Positions 9,729 to 17,504 of a stretch of 64,000 nt of DNA are shown here, one piece after another. The notes under the pieces were generated by a model. It worked only from the letters and a program-made list of their open reading frames with translations, made no database searches and was not told where the DNA came from. Origin of the DNA: Novosphingobium aquimarinum (GTDB lineage Bacteria > Pseudomonadota > Alphaproteobacteria > Sphingomonadales > Sphingomonadaceae). Location: assembly GCF_009746585.1 (NCBI RefSeq), contig NZ_WRPO01000012.1, positions 60,381 to 124,380 on the forward strand, in the 5' to 3' direction. A program made the position numbers and the translations under genes. How positions within the stretch are numbered: the first letter of the stretch is position 1; each line of letters starts with the position of its first letter.

Positions 9729-12401
9729 ATGAGCAGGATCAGCAGAAGTTCGCTTTTCGGGCGGCTCAATCCGACCGCGCTGAAGTCCATCGAGACCGCA
9801 ACGAGCTTCTGCAAGATGCGCGGCAACCCCTATGTCGAACTGGTGCATTGGGTCCACGTGCTGCTGCAGGACGCCCAGAACGACGTGGCCGCGATCCGCG
9901 CGCATTTCGGTCTGGACGAGACGGCGCTCGCGCGGGACACGGTCCTGCGGCTCGACAGCCTGCCACGCGGCGCCACCTCGATTTCGGATTTCGCGCCGCC
10001 GATCGAGGAAGCGATCGAGAAGGGCTGGCTCTATGCCTCGCTGCAGTTCTCGGCCGCGCGCGTGCGGACCGGCCACCTGATCTATGCGATGCTCAAGACG
10101 CCGACGCTGGAAAATCTGCTGACCGGCATGAGCGCGGAATGGCGCAAGGTGAACGCCGATGGACTGGGCGACGGGTTCGCGGACATCGTCGGCCCCTCGA
10201 GCGAAACCAGCGAGCCCGCCGACAGCGGTACCGCCCTGCCTGGAGCGGACAGCGCGAATGTGCCGATGGCGGCAAGCGGGGACAGCGCGCTCAGGAAATT
10301 CTCGGTCGATCTCACCGAAAAGGCGCGCAACGGCGAGATCGACGCGATCGTCGGACGCGACACCGAGATCCGCCAGTGCGTCGACATCCTCGCGCGGCGG
10401 CGACAGAACAATCCGATCCTGATCGGCGAGGCGGGCGTGGGCAAGACTGCGGTGGTCGAAGGATTCGCCCGGCGTATCGCCGATGGCGACGTGCCGCCCA
10501 AGCTGGCGGACGTGACGCTGTGCTCGCTCGACATCGGGCTGATGCAGGCCGGCGCGAGCGTGAAGGGCGAATTCGAGAAACGGCTGCGCCAGGTGATCGA
10601 CGAAGTCGAGTCTTCGCCCAAGCCAATCATCCTGTTCATCGACGAAGCGCATACGCTGATTGGCGCGGGCGGACAGGCGGGGACCGGCGATGCCGCCAAT
10701 CTGCTCAAGCCGGCTTTGGCACGCGGGCGGCTGCGCACGATCGCGGCGACGACTTATGCCGAATACCGCCAGTATTTCGAAAAGGATCCGGCCCTGACGC
10801 GCCGCTTCCAACCCGTCGACGTGCGCGAGCCGGCGACCGAAAAGGCCGTGGCGATGATCCGTTCGGTCGCGCCGATGATGGAGCAGCACCACGACATCGT
10901 CGTGCTCGACGAAGCCGTGCGCGCCGCGGTGGTGCTGTCGCAGCGCTACGTCCCCGCGCGGCAGTTGCCCGACAAGGCGGTGAGCCTGCTCGACACCGCC
11001 TGTGCGCGTGTCGCCGGCTCGCAATACGCGACACCCGCGCAAGTGGAGGATCGGCTGCGGCAAGTGCAATTGCTCGAGATCGAGCGCGACATCGCCCGGC
11101 GCGAGGTCGAAGGGCACTACCGCGAACCCGGCGAACTCGCGAAGCTGGAGGAAGCCCTGGAAGCGGCCCGGCAGGACCACGCTGCCATCGATGCCAAGTG
11201 GAAGACCGAGCAGGAAGGCTTCGCCAAAGTGCAGGCCGCGCGCGATGCGTTGCGCGCACGGCAGAACCCGGAAGCGGACGGAAATGGCGAACTCGCGGAT
11301 TCGCCCGCCTCGGTCGAGGAACTGACCGAAGCGCTGATGGCCGCGGTCGATGCGATGCGCGCCTTTCAGGGTGACGATCCGATGGTGTTCAGCGTGGTCG
11401 ACGAAGATGCGGTGGCCGCCGTCGTCGGCGACTGGACCGGCATTCCGGTCGGTCGCATGGTCAAGGACGAGATCGCCAGCGTGCTCAAGATCGCCGATGC
11501 GCTCAAGACCCGCGTGATCGGCCAGGATCACGCGATGGACGCGATTGCCAAACGCATCCAGACGACCCGGGCGAAGCTCGACAATCCGAACAAGCCGGTC
11601 GGCGTCTTCATGTTGTGCGGGCCCTCGGGCGTGGGCAAGACCGAGACGGCGCATGCGCTCTCCGAACTGCTCTATTCGGGCGACGATTCGATGATCGTCA
11701 TCAATATGAGCGAATTTCAGGAAGCGCATACCGTCTCGACGCTGAAAGGGGCGCCTGCAGGCTACGTCGGCTACGGGCAAGGCGGCGTCCTGACCGAAGC
11801 GGTGCGGCGCCGGCCCTATTCGGTCGTACTGCTCGACGAAGTCGAAAAAGCGCACCCCGACGTCCACGAGATGTTTTTCCAGGTCTTCGACAAGGGCTTC
11901 ATGAACGACAGCGAAGGCCGCTTCATCGACTTCAAGAACACGCTGATCCTGCTGACGTCCAACGTCGGCACCGATCTCATCATGGCCATGGCCGAGGACG
12001 AGGAGATGAAGCCGGATGCCGACGCCATGGCGGAGGCGCTGCGTCCCGAACTGCTCAAGGTGTTTCCGCCCGCGCTGCTCGGGCGGCTGATGGTGCTGCC
12101 CTACTATCCGCTGAGCCAGCAGATGCTGGGCGCGATCGTGCGCATTCAGCTCGAGCGCATTCGCAAGCGGATCGCGCAGAACCACGAGATCGCGTTCCGC
12201 TACGGCGACGACGTGGTCGACCTGATCGTGTCGCGCTGCACCGAAGTCGACAGCGGCGGTCGCATGATCGATGCGATCCTGACCAATACGATGCTGCCGC
12301 AAATGTCGGTCGAACTGCTCGGGCGTCAGATGGACGGGGAGGAAATAACCACGATCGAAGTGACGGCGGACGGAGGCGACTTCACTTATGCGATCGGCTG
12401 A
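9729..12401 (+). CDS. tssH: TssH (ClpV), AAA+ ATPase that recycles the T6SS sheath
   Basis: ClpV is a ClpB-like double AAA+ ATPase that disassembles the contracted TssBC sheath. The 890-residue protein has a Clp N-domain (about 1-150), the first AAA with Walker A GEAGVGKT at 233-240 and FIDEAHTLIGAGG for Walker B, a helical middle segment (about 440-530), and the second AAA with GPSGVGKT at 631-638 and LLDEVEKAHPD. Family length is about 850-900. Ribosome site aggag lies about 12 bases upstream. It is the last gene of the rightward T6SS unit and converges with the GFA gene. Confidence 0.96.
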   Translation: MSRISRSSLFGRLNPTALKSIETATSFCKMRGNPYVELVHWVHVLLQDAQNDVAAIRAHFGLDETALARDTVLRLDSLPRGATSISDFAPPIEEAIEKGWLYASLQFSAARVRTGHLIYAMLKTPTLENLLTGMSAEWRKVNADGLGDGFADIVGPSSETSEPADSGTALPGADSANVPMAASGDSALRKFSVDLTEKARNGEIDAIVGRDTEIRQCVDILARRRQNNPILIGEAGVGKTAVVEGFARRIADGDVPPKLADVTLCSLDIGLMQAGASVKGEFEKRLRQVIDEVESSPKPIILFIDEAHTLIGAGGQAGTGDAANLLKPALARGRLRTIAATTYAEYRQYFEKDPALTRRFQPVDVREPATEKAVAMIRSVAPMMEQHHDIVVLDEAVRAAVVLSQRYVPARQLPDKAVSLLDTACARVAGSQYATPAQVEDRLRQVQLLEIERDIARREVEGHYREPGELAKLEEALEAARQDHAAIDAKWKTEQEGFAKVQAARDALRARQNPEADGNGELADSPASVEELTEALMAAVDAMRAFQGDDPMVFSVVDEDAVAAVVGDWTGIPVGRMVKDEIASVLKIADALKTRVIGQDHAMDAIAKRIQTTRAKLDNPNKPVGVFMLCGPSGVGKTETAHALSELLYSGDDSMIVINMSEFQEAHTVSTLKGAPAGYVGYGQGGVLTEAVRRRPYSVVLLDEVEKAHPDVHEMFFQVFDKGFMNDSEGRFIDFKNTLILLTSNVGTDLIMAMAEDEEMKPDADAMAEALRPELLKVFPPALLGRLMVLPYYPLSQQMLGAIVRIQLERIRKRIAQNHEIAFRYGDDVVDLIVSRCTEVDSGGRMIDAILTNTMLPQMSVELLGRQMDGEEITTIEVTADGGDFTYAIG

Positions 12402-12404
12402 CCC

Positions 12405-12439
12405 ACTTGGTCTGGAGGAGCCCCCTCTCCCACCCAAGT
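12405..12439. terminator. Possible bidirectional terminator between tssH and GFA gene
   Basis: Arms acttgg / ccaagt enclose a second stem ggagg / tctcc (one G-T pair), just behind the tssH stop and between two convergent genes. No T-run follows on either strand, so termination by this hairpin alone is uncertain. Confidence 0.3.
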
Positions 12440-12463
12440 AGACCCGACTTCACGCACGCAACA

Positions 12464-12949
12464 CTAATCGATCCAGAGATCGTGCGCCCGGTGCCAGTCT
12501 TCGAGGCCGAGGTCCGGGTATGCCTCGAAGCACTGATCGTCCTCGCCCACGTCGGGGACGACCCACGAGGCCTTGGAGCCCAACATCATGTGCACCAGCG
12601 AAGGCGGCTTCGGCAGTTCGCTATCGATCGCGGAAGCGAAGGGGTGAAGCAGCTCCGGATATTCGGGGCTGTAGACCCACAGTGCGCTGGCGCAGGCGGG
12701 GCAGAAATGCCGCTCGCCCGAACTCGTCTCGCAGCCACCTTTCCCGTCATCGATCGTCGCGTGATAGACGGCGGTCTCTCCCTGGACCTGCAAAGTGCGC
12801 TTATCGGCGTGAAGGTTGATCGCATATCCACCCCCGCCCGCGGTCTTGCGGCAGATCGAGCAATAGCATCGCATGAACGGCACCGGCGCATGGCTTTCGA
12901 CCGAGAAACGCACCGTGCCGCAGCGGCAGGATCCTTCGAGAGTTTTCAT
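12464..12949 (-). CDS. GFA / CENP-V family zinc protein
   Basis: Belongs to the family named for glutathione-dependent formaldehyde-activating enzyme (Gfa); most members have no proven substrate. The 161-residue product begins MKTLEGSCRCGTVRF, with the CxC zinc pair, then RCYCSICRKTAGGGG and HFCPACASALW, which supply the remaining cysteines. The C-terminal part is longer than the minimal fold (VPDVGEDDQCFEAYPD). It stands alone, with no adjacent alcohol dehydrogenase that would point to formaldehyde oxidation, so function stays open. Confidence 0.85.
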   Translation of the reverse strand: MKTLEGSCRCGTVRFSVESHAPVPFMRCYCSICRKTAGGGGYAINLHADKRTLQVQGETAVYHATIDDGKGGCETSSGERHFCPACASALWVYSPEYPELLHPFASAIDSELPKPPSLVHMMLGSKASWVVPDVGEDDQCFEAYPDLGLEDWHRAHDLWID

Positions 12950-13049
12950 TCCATCACGACCTCGATGGCGGAACCCGCGGCACGCCGTTCAAGCTCTCGC
13001 GGCACTTTGGCGGAGCTTGCGGAAGACGCGTCGAAGGTCCGACGACAAG

Positions 13050-13637
13050 TCAGAAGCCCGCTTCGATCGCGATCCGGATGGCTTCTGCCGTGGTGCGCAC
13101 GCCCAACGCCTTGAACAGCGCGGAGCGGTGCATCTTGATCGTCCGCTCGCTCAATCCGAGGTCGTAGGCGATCTGCTTGTTCAGCTTGCCCTCGGCCATC
13201 TGGATCAGGATCTCGCGTTGCCGATCGCTGACTTCGGCAACCTTGGCATGCGCCGAGCGCGCATCGTAACCGTTGACCTTGCCGCCCTGCGGTACGAGCA
13301 CTTGCGAGCCCAGAAACCATTCGATCTTCCCGTGCTCATCGAAGATCGGAGCGACGAGCACCGCATTACGGAAGCTGCTCCCGTCCTTGCGGTAATTGGT
13401 GATCTCGACCTGGACGGGACGTTGCTGCCGGATCCCGGTACGCATCCGCTCGGAAAGCCACGGTTCGGTATCGGGCCCTGCCAGGAAGCGGCAATTGCGC
13501 CCGATCACTTCGTCCCGGTCATAACCGGTCATTTCCAGAAAGGCATCGTTGCAGGAGACGATCGGAATGTCCGCGACGCGCGGATCGGCGACGACGGCAG
13601 CAATGGGACAGTTTTCGATCATGTCGTTTGGGGACAT
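13050..13637 (-). CDS. LOV-HTH blue-light-responsive transcription factor
   Basis: Predicted flavin photoreceptor joined to a LuxR-type DNA-binding domain, like EL222 of Erythrobacter litoralis. In the 195 residues, the LOV core (about 8-118) carries GRNCRFLAG at 46-54 with photoactive Cys49, EITNYRKDG at 78-86 for FMN contacts, and FLGSQVLV with Gln112, the residue that signals adduct formation in LOV domains. A short linker leads to the HTH (about 133-193: SDRQREILIQMAEGKLNKQIA, LSERTIKMHRSALFKALGV). All key LOV residues are present, so light sensing is likely. Targets are unknown. Confidence 0.9.
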   Translation of the reverse strand: MSPNDMIENCPIAAVVADPRVADIPIVSCNDAFLEMTGYDRDEVIGRNCRFLAGPDTEPWLSERMRTGIRQQRPVQVEITNYRKDGSSFRNAVLVAPIFDEHGKIEWFLGSQVLVPQGGKVNGYDARSAHAKVAEVSDRQREILIQMAEGKLNKQIAYDLGLSERTIKMHRSALFKALGVRTTAEAIRIAIEAGF

Positions 13638-13719
13638 GCCTCAAGCCTTAGCGAGCCTTGTCAGGCTTGGGAAGTGCGCAGACGCTGCGACGTTTCGGGG
13701 CGCCCCCGTCAGCGAAACT

Positions 13720-13747
13720 CTATCGCCGATCGCAACGGCGGCGATAG
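13720..13747. promoter_or_regulatory. Inverted repeat in the promoter region of the LOV-HTH gene
   Basis: ctatcgcc and ggcgatag form a perfect 8-bp inverted repeat with a 12-base spacer, about 85-110 bp upstream of the LOV-HTH start. Position and symmetry fit an operator, perhaps for autoregulation, but it does not match any site I know for this family. Confidence 0.35.
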
Positions 13748-13798
13748 GCTCGCGATCATGCCGGTCGCGCGAGGACCGCGATACACTTAGCACGAATG

Positions 13799-13887
13799 GC
13801 GCGGCACGCCGCTAGGGCAAGATCTTCGACCCGGTCAGATCGAGCCCTTGCAGGCGTGCCGCGCGTCCCGCCGCCGCACCGGCGGGA
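13799..13887. other. Tandem long hairpins (structured intergenic element)
   Basis: Two hairpins lie back to back. The first (13799-13864) has a perfect 12-bp outer stem, gcgcggcacgcc with ggcgtgccgcgc, and inside it nested stems agggc/gccct, gatct/agatc and gac/gtc. The second (13866-13887) is tcccgccg / cggcggga with a 6-base loop. They fill the gap between the membrane-protein stop and the LOV-HTH promoter region. No T-run follows on the minus strand. It may be a terminator, a structured RNA or a mobile palindromic repeat. Confidence 0.6.
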
Positions 13888-13908
13888 TCTCGAGAAATAG
13901 TCGACGGC

Positions 13909-14463
13909 CTATCTTCTGTCGTTGACGGAGACGGAAGTGCCGTTCCGGACTCTTGACTGCCAATGCGGTCGCACAATCCGCGACGCGAGCGATCGTCGCG
14001 TCCCTTCAGAATTGCGCGCCGGGTTCGATTCCCGTCCGACCCCGCCCGCCTTGTCCCTGGCGATACCGATCACCATCGTCGCCAAGATCGGCAGCTGCCA
14101 AAACGATTCGAGCCCGCGATAAATCTTGCTGTCTGACGCCGGATCGATCAGCGGCCCGAAATGCGTCAGCACGCACAGCAGTGCGAAGCCTGCAGACCAA
14201 ATCGGCCAATAGCGACGCGAAGTGCCCGCGATCCAGAACAACGCCGCGAAATACAGCAGATCGGTGACGAAGAGCAGCGTATTGAAGCCGGTCCAGAACG
14301 ATAAGTGCGTGCGAAACTCGTCCGATTCGCTCGTCGCGAAGATCGTGCCGATGGTCATCGCCACGAAACTGACGAAGGCGAAGCGAGCCGCCCGATCACC
14401 ATAGCGGATCGCGTAAGTCCAGCAGGCGACGCACACGGCCAGATAGAGGATGGTAATCGCCAT
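13909..14463 (-). CDS. Small polytopic membrane protein, unknown function
   Basis: I do not recognise the family. The 184-residue frame has about five hydrophobic spans (roughly 3-20, 26-43, 54-80, 85-105, 121-137). After residue 137 the tail of about 45 residues is basic and polar (starting KAGGVGRESNPARN) and unlike the rest. Its coding DNA is antisense to a tRNA T-arm-like sequence at 14028-14044, so the natural C-terminus may have been replaced. Last of three closely spaced minus-strand genes (gaps 31 and 36 bp) that begin with the HTH gene at 15406. Confidence 0.55.
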   Translation of the reverse strand: MAITILYLAVCVACWTYAIRYGDRAARFAFVSFVAMTIGTIFATSESDEFRTHLSFWTGFNTLLFVTDLLYFAALFWIAGTSRRYWPIWSAGFALLCVLTHFGPLIDPASDSKIYRGLESFWQLPILATMVIGIARDKAGGVGRESNPARNSEGTRRSLASRIVRPHWQSRVRNGTSVSVNDRR

Positions 14464-14494
14464 ATCCGACCGCGCGCCGCCTTCGCGCTATCCG

Positions 14495-14890
14495 TCAGCG
14501 ATTCGCCTGGACGAGCGGGGCTTGCGCCACCGTTCGATCGGCCTCGGCATCCCCTTCGGCATTCGTGAAGAACTCCACGTCCCAGGGCACCGGGCAGCCA
14601 CCGCTGGTTTCGGCCTGATTGCTGCGCTTGTGAATCACTTGCAGTTGCCCGATCGCGGCAACGAGGTTCTTGCGCCCCTCGAGCAGATTGTCGAAGCTTT
14701 CGGTAAAGCTGCGGTAGAGCCGCTGCGACTGACCCGAAGGCAGGCCCGATCCCCGCAACCCTTCGACCGTGTCAGCGGCCAGGCGCAGGCTCGAAGCATA
14801 AGCGGCGTCAAAATCCTCGACGGCGGTACGGCACTCGGCAGCGACGACGTGGACGCTCGATTCCTTGAGGTTATACATGGCTGTCTCCAT
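14495..14890 (-). CDS. Hypothetical helical protein
   Basis: 131 residues (127 if the second ATG, at 14878, is used), with no signal peptide or membrane span. The first 90 residues look helical and amphipathic (HVVAAECRTAVEDFDAAYAS, SFTESFDNLLEGRKNLVAAIG), loosely like phasins, but no diagnostic motif is seen. The C-terminal 40 residues are polar and probably disordered. It lies between the HTH-membrane gene and the membrane protein and may be controlled with them. Confidence 0.5.
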   Translation of the reverse strand: METAMYNLKESSVHVVAAECRTAVEDFDAAYASSLRLAADTVEGLRGSGLPSGQSQRLYRSFTESFDNLLEGRKNLVAAIGQLQVIHKRSNQAETSGGCPVPWDVEFFTNAEGDAEADRTVAQAPLVQANR

Positions 14891-14926
14891 GACGCGGGGG
14901 ATGCCCCCCGCCCGAACTTGCGGGTC

Positions 14927-15406
14927 TCAGTTTCCTCCGAATGTCCGGAAGAAGCCAAGGACGAGCAGCACTAGCGCCCAGATTGAAACCATGCCGATCG
15001 CCGCAACCCGAAGGACTTGCAGGGCGATCTGATCCCAGCGCAAATGCTGGCTGCTACCCCCGAGCGGCGGTCCCCGAAAGAACTTGAGGATCTTGCCTAG
15101 GGCCGACTTGGGAGCGGCTGCGCTCTCCGAAAGAGCCTGATTTTCCTCAGTTTCAAAGCGTTGCGGTCTCAATTGAGACGAATTTTGAGATTTATCGACC
15201 AGCTCCGCGTAGCGGCGCGCGGCCGACTTGCGATCGCGCACACCCAGCGTCTTCGCCGCGTTCTGGAGGAGTGTGTCGATCGAGCCTGGCGCGAGGCCCG
15301 TTTCCTTCGCGATTTCCTTCGATCGAGAGACCTGCCTGTTGACCAGGTCAAGAAGCTGCCTCTGCCGCTCGGTGAGACTGTCCAAAGGCGAATCGTTCAT
15401 CATCAA
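14927..15406 (-). CDS. LuxR-type HTH protein with C-terminal membrane anchor
   Basis: 159 residues. Residues 8-70 form an HTH of the LuxR/sigma-region-4 type (LDSLTERQRQLLDLVNRQVS, RSKEIAKETGLAPGSIDTLL, AAKTLGVRDRKSAARRY). A polar linker follows, then one hydrophobic span near 132-153 (VLRVAAIGMVSIWALVLLVL). This is a membrane-tethered DNA-binding protein; I associate the layout with sphingomonads but know no defined role. The start MMMND offers three ATGs. It heads a likely three-gene unit. Confidence 0.75.
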   Translation of the reverse strand: MMMNDSPLDSLTERQRQLLDLVNRQVSRSKEIAKETGLAPGSIDTLLQNAAKTLGVRDRKSAARRYAELVDKSQNSSQLRPQRFETEENQALSESAAAPKSALGKILKFFRGPPLGGSSQHLRWDQIALQVLRVAAIGMVSIWALVLLVLGFFRTFGGN

Positions 15407-15556
15407 TCTACAGTTGTCGCTGCGCCGGGCTTGTTGATTGTAACAGCCAGATAGGCGCTATCGCAGACCAAACTCAATACGAGGGAGCCGAATCTTCCGT
15501 TCATGGGTGCCGGATCGGGACAGCGATTCGCGGGAGTTGGGGAGCCGGGACCAGCG

Positions 15557-16024
15557 TTACGCCTCGCCGAGAGATCCGCGCCGGCTTGCGCTGCTGTGGA
15601 GCAAATGGCGCAGCACCGCCTCGTGGAGGGGCTGATCGAACACCAGCCCGCCACGGCCATCTTCCGCCCACTGCAGGACGGCCGGCAGGTCGGTGAGACC
15701 TGGCAGCCTGATCAGCACCCGTTCGCCGGCTCTGAGGGACCAGGACCTGAGATCGAGCAGACAACCGTTGATGGTAATGTTGAGGATCGCAAGGCGCACC
15801 CGTGTGCCACGCGCACGGCAATAAGCGGTGAGCAGGTGGCCGCCCTCGCCGGGCCGCAGCGTCCCGCCCCCCGAGGCCCCCTGCCCCCAGGTCATCGCAG
15901 TATCGCCAAAACAGTTCGCGACGGATTCCGCACCTTGCGGCATGCCCACCCTCTCGATGCTTCTCATGTCCCCGTAGCCTGCCGAGGACCCGGAGATTTT
16001 TCCCGGCGCTGACCACCTTGTCAA
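15557..16024 (-). CDS. PilZ-domain protein (putative c-di-GMP binder)
   Basis: The C-terminal half (about residues 70-145) has the PilZ-like beta pattern TRVRLAILNITINGCLLDL, LRAGERVLIRLPG, LPAVLQWAEDGRGGLVFDQ, PLHEAVLRHLL. Of the two c-di-GMP motifs, the arginine-rich RxxxR is weak here and the (D/N)xSxxG motif appears as NITINGC, with T for S, so binding is uncertain. The first about 50 residues are poorly conserved; a start at an internal Met (MRSIERVGMPQG) is possible. Single gene. Confidence 0.7.
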   Translation of the reverse strand: MTRWSAPGKISGSSAGYGDMRSIERVGMPQGAESVANCFGDTAMTWGQGASGGGTLRPGEGGHLLTAYCRARGTRVRLAILNITINGCLLDLRSWSLRAGERVLIRLPGLTDLPAVLQWAEDGRGGLVFDQPLHEAVLRHLLHSSASRRGSLGEA

Positions 16025-16224
16025 ACGCTTTGATACCGCGTGCGAGCCAATTCGTGGTTAGCGCTGCTCTAAGGATTTCTGCTCATTTCAAGCGTTTAGG
16101 ATGCCGGTTCGCGAAGGGGGCGGGCCCCTTCCTGAAGTACGGCGACGTCGCGGTCGGCATCGGGCTTGCCGGCGTCATGCAACCACGGTCGACGGTTCGG
16201 CGGCGGCCGAGCCGGCGCGAGAAC

Positions 16225-17016
16225 TTAGCCCCGCAGGGCCTGGGACAGGGGCTGACCGCGAAACGGGTAGCCATGTCCCTCCGGGATCGCCAGCCATGCT
16301 TCGCCATCGCGGTCTTCCTCGATCCCGTGGATGCGGCTCACCGGATACCGCGCGATGTCGGCAATGGCATCGTCGAAGCATCGATACTGAGCGAGTCGGG
16401 CCAGATTGCACCGCGTAGGAAAGATGACACTGATCTCGCCCGCGTCGGCCTGCTCCAGGACTCTACCGGCGCTCGCCCAGAACAGCCGGGTGTTCTCGGT
16501 CGCATCGACTGCGATCTGAACTGCGCCGGTGCCAAGATCGGTCACGAAGAACCGCGTGTCGAACGCGCCGTCGTAACGCGGACACCAATGCGCGAACAGG
16601 GACAGGCGATCGGGCAGGATCCGCCAGTCGAAGCGTTCCAGCACCGGGGCAAGCGCCCCTTCCTGCTCGAGCATCGTGCGCGCCGCCGCGACTTCCTGCG
16701 CCGAGACCGGACGATGGATGGCGATCGCCAGGCCGGTTTCCTCCAGCGTTTCGCGAATCGCCGCGACCTTGGCTGCCGATATCTCGGGATCCGCATCGGG
16801 CAAGATCCGCGCCGCGAGCTCGCGATCGGCAGGATCGATGCGTCCGCCGGGGAACACCGCGGCACCGCCGGCAAAGCGCATTTTCTTCGCGCGCTGGACC
16901 ATGAGGAGTTCGGGTGGCTCGCCCTCGTCCGCATTGCGAAAGATCACGACGGTGGCGGCGGGCACGACCTTCGGGCCGTCGGCCGGCATGGGCCCGTCAG
17001 GCGGATATGAAGTCAT
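16225..17016 (-). CDS. Nudix hydrolase
   Basis: Predicted to split a nucleoside diphosphate linked to another group; the substrate (a CoA or other compound, as for NUDT19-like enzymes) cannot be read from sequence. Start set at ATG 17016 (MTSYPPDGPMPADGPK), which has a purine-rich gaaag upstream; a frame from 17055 would add 13 unlikely residues. 263 residues. RAKKMRFAGGAAVFPGGRID opens the Nudix box and REtLEETGL gives the REXXEE core near residue 88; the loop inside the box is extended, as in the NUDT19 type. Confidence 0.85.
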   Translation of the reverse strand: MTSYPPDGPMPADGPKVVPAATVVIFRNADEGEPPELLMVQRAKKMRFAGGAAVFPGGRIDPADRELAARILPDADPEISAAKVAAIRETLEETGLAIAIHRPVSAQEVAAARTMLEQEGALAPVLERFDWRILPDRLSLFAHWCPRYDGAFDTRFFVTDLGTGAVQIAVDATENTRLFWASAGRVLEQADAGEISVIFPTRCNLARLAQYRCFDDAIADIARYPVSRIHGIEEDRDGEAWLAIPEGHGYPFRGQPLSQALRG

Positions 17017-17219
17017 CGGGTGTCTTTCGCGCACGGCACTTAGCAAGGCAAGCACCGCTTCGGTGCCACAACCAGGCCAATCGCCATCCGTCGGAAAGTT
17101 TTACAAACAGCGGTTCAGCGCAGTGTCTTCCGAACGCCGTTTCACCCGGAACTCAGCGCCTTTTCCAGGTTGGCACGCTCCATGCTTATTGCAATCCGTA
17201 CCCCGAGTAGTCTCGAACA

Positions 17220-17253
17220 GAGGCGGGGCCGAACAGTCTCCCGGCCCCGCCTC
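17220..17253. terminator. Strong GC hairpin, orphan
   Basis: gaggcggggccg pairs perfectly with cggccccgcctc around a 10-base loop. No T-run follows on either strand and no gene ends nearby, so it may terminate an unseen transcript. Confidence 0.4.
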
Positions 17254-17447
17254 CCCGAGAAGCTCTTCCCCGATATCGCGAAGTTTCAAAGCCGTACGGG
17301 CGATGGCCAGCGCGCGACGCGTGGCGATCCCTGCGATCGCGCCCGATAACGGGCAATTGCGGCTGCCATGCCCATGATACCGGGCTTGTCGGTATTCCTT
17401 ACATATCTCGGTCGCGCTTTGCCCAGTTCACGCACGGCACACGTGAA

Positions 17448-17481
17448 AGCGGCGCCACCTCCCACCGGAGGCAGCGCCGCT
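17448..17481 (-). terminator. Terminator of gcrA
   Basis: Outer arms agcggcgc / gcgccgct and inner arms cctcc / ggagg with a 4-base loop. Read on the minus strand it lies about 25 bp after the gcrA stop and is followed by TTTC. Confidence 0.65.
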
Positions 17482-17504
17482 GTCGTGTCGTTCGCTTGGG
17501 TCTT

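Larger units (their letters stand above)
17017..17504. other. 488-bp intergenic region with two strong hairpins
   Basis: No credible gene. It holds a small hairpin just upstream of the Nudix gene (gcaccg/cggtgc near 17053-17068), the 12-bp-stem hairpin at 17220-17253 and the gcrA terminator at 17448-17481. The stretch 17254-17440 shows nothing I can name. A small RNA ending at 17253 or 17220 is possible but not shown. Confidence 0.4.

Noticed and set aside
9711..12437. 908-codon open frame on the minus strand opposite clpV
   Set aside because: High-GC third-position effect. The plus strand encodes a full ClpV with both Walker motifs; the antisense product is Arg/His/Gly-rich with no known domain.
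13965..14060. Complete tRNA or tmRNA around the T-arm-like sequence
   Set aside because: No matching acceptor 5' strand, no anticodon arm at the right distance and no CCA; kept only as a possible relic.
17101..17289. 62-codon minus-strand frame in the nudix-gcrA gap
   Set aside because: The strong hairpin 17220-17253 lies in its middle and it has no ribosome site or recognisable motif.
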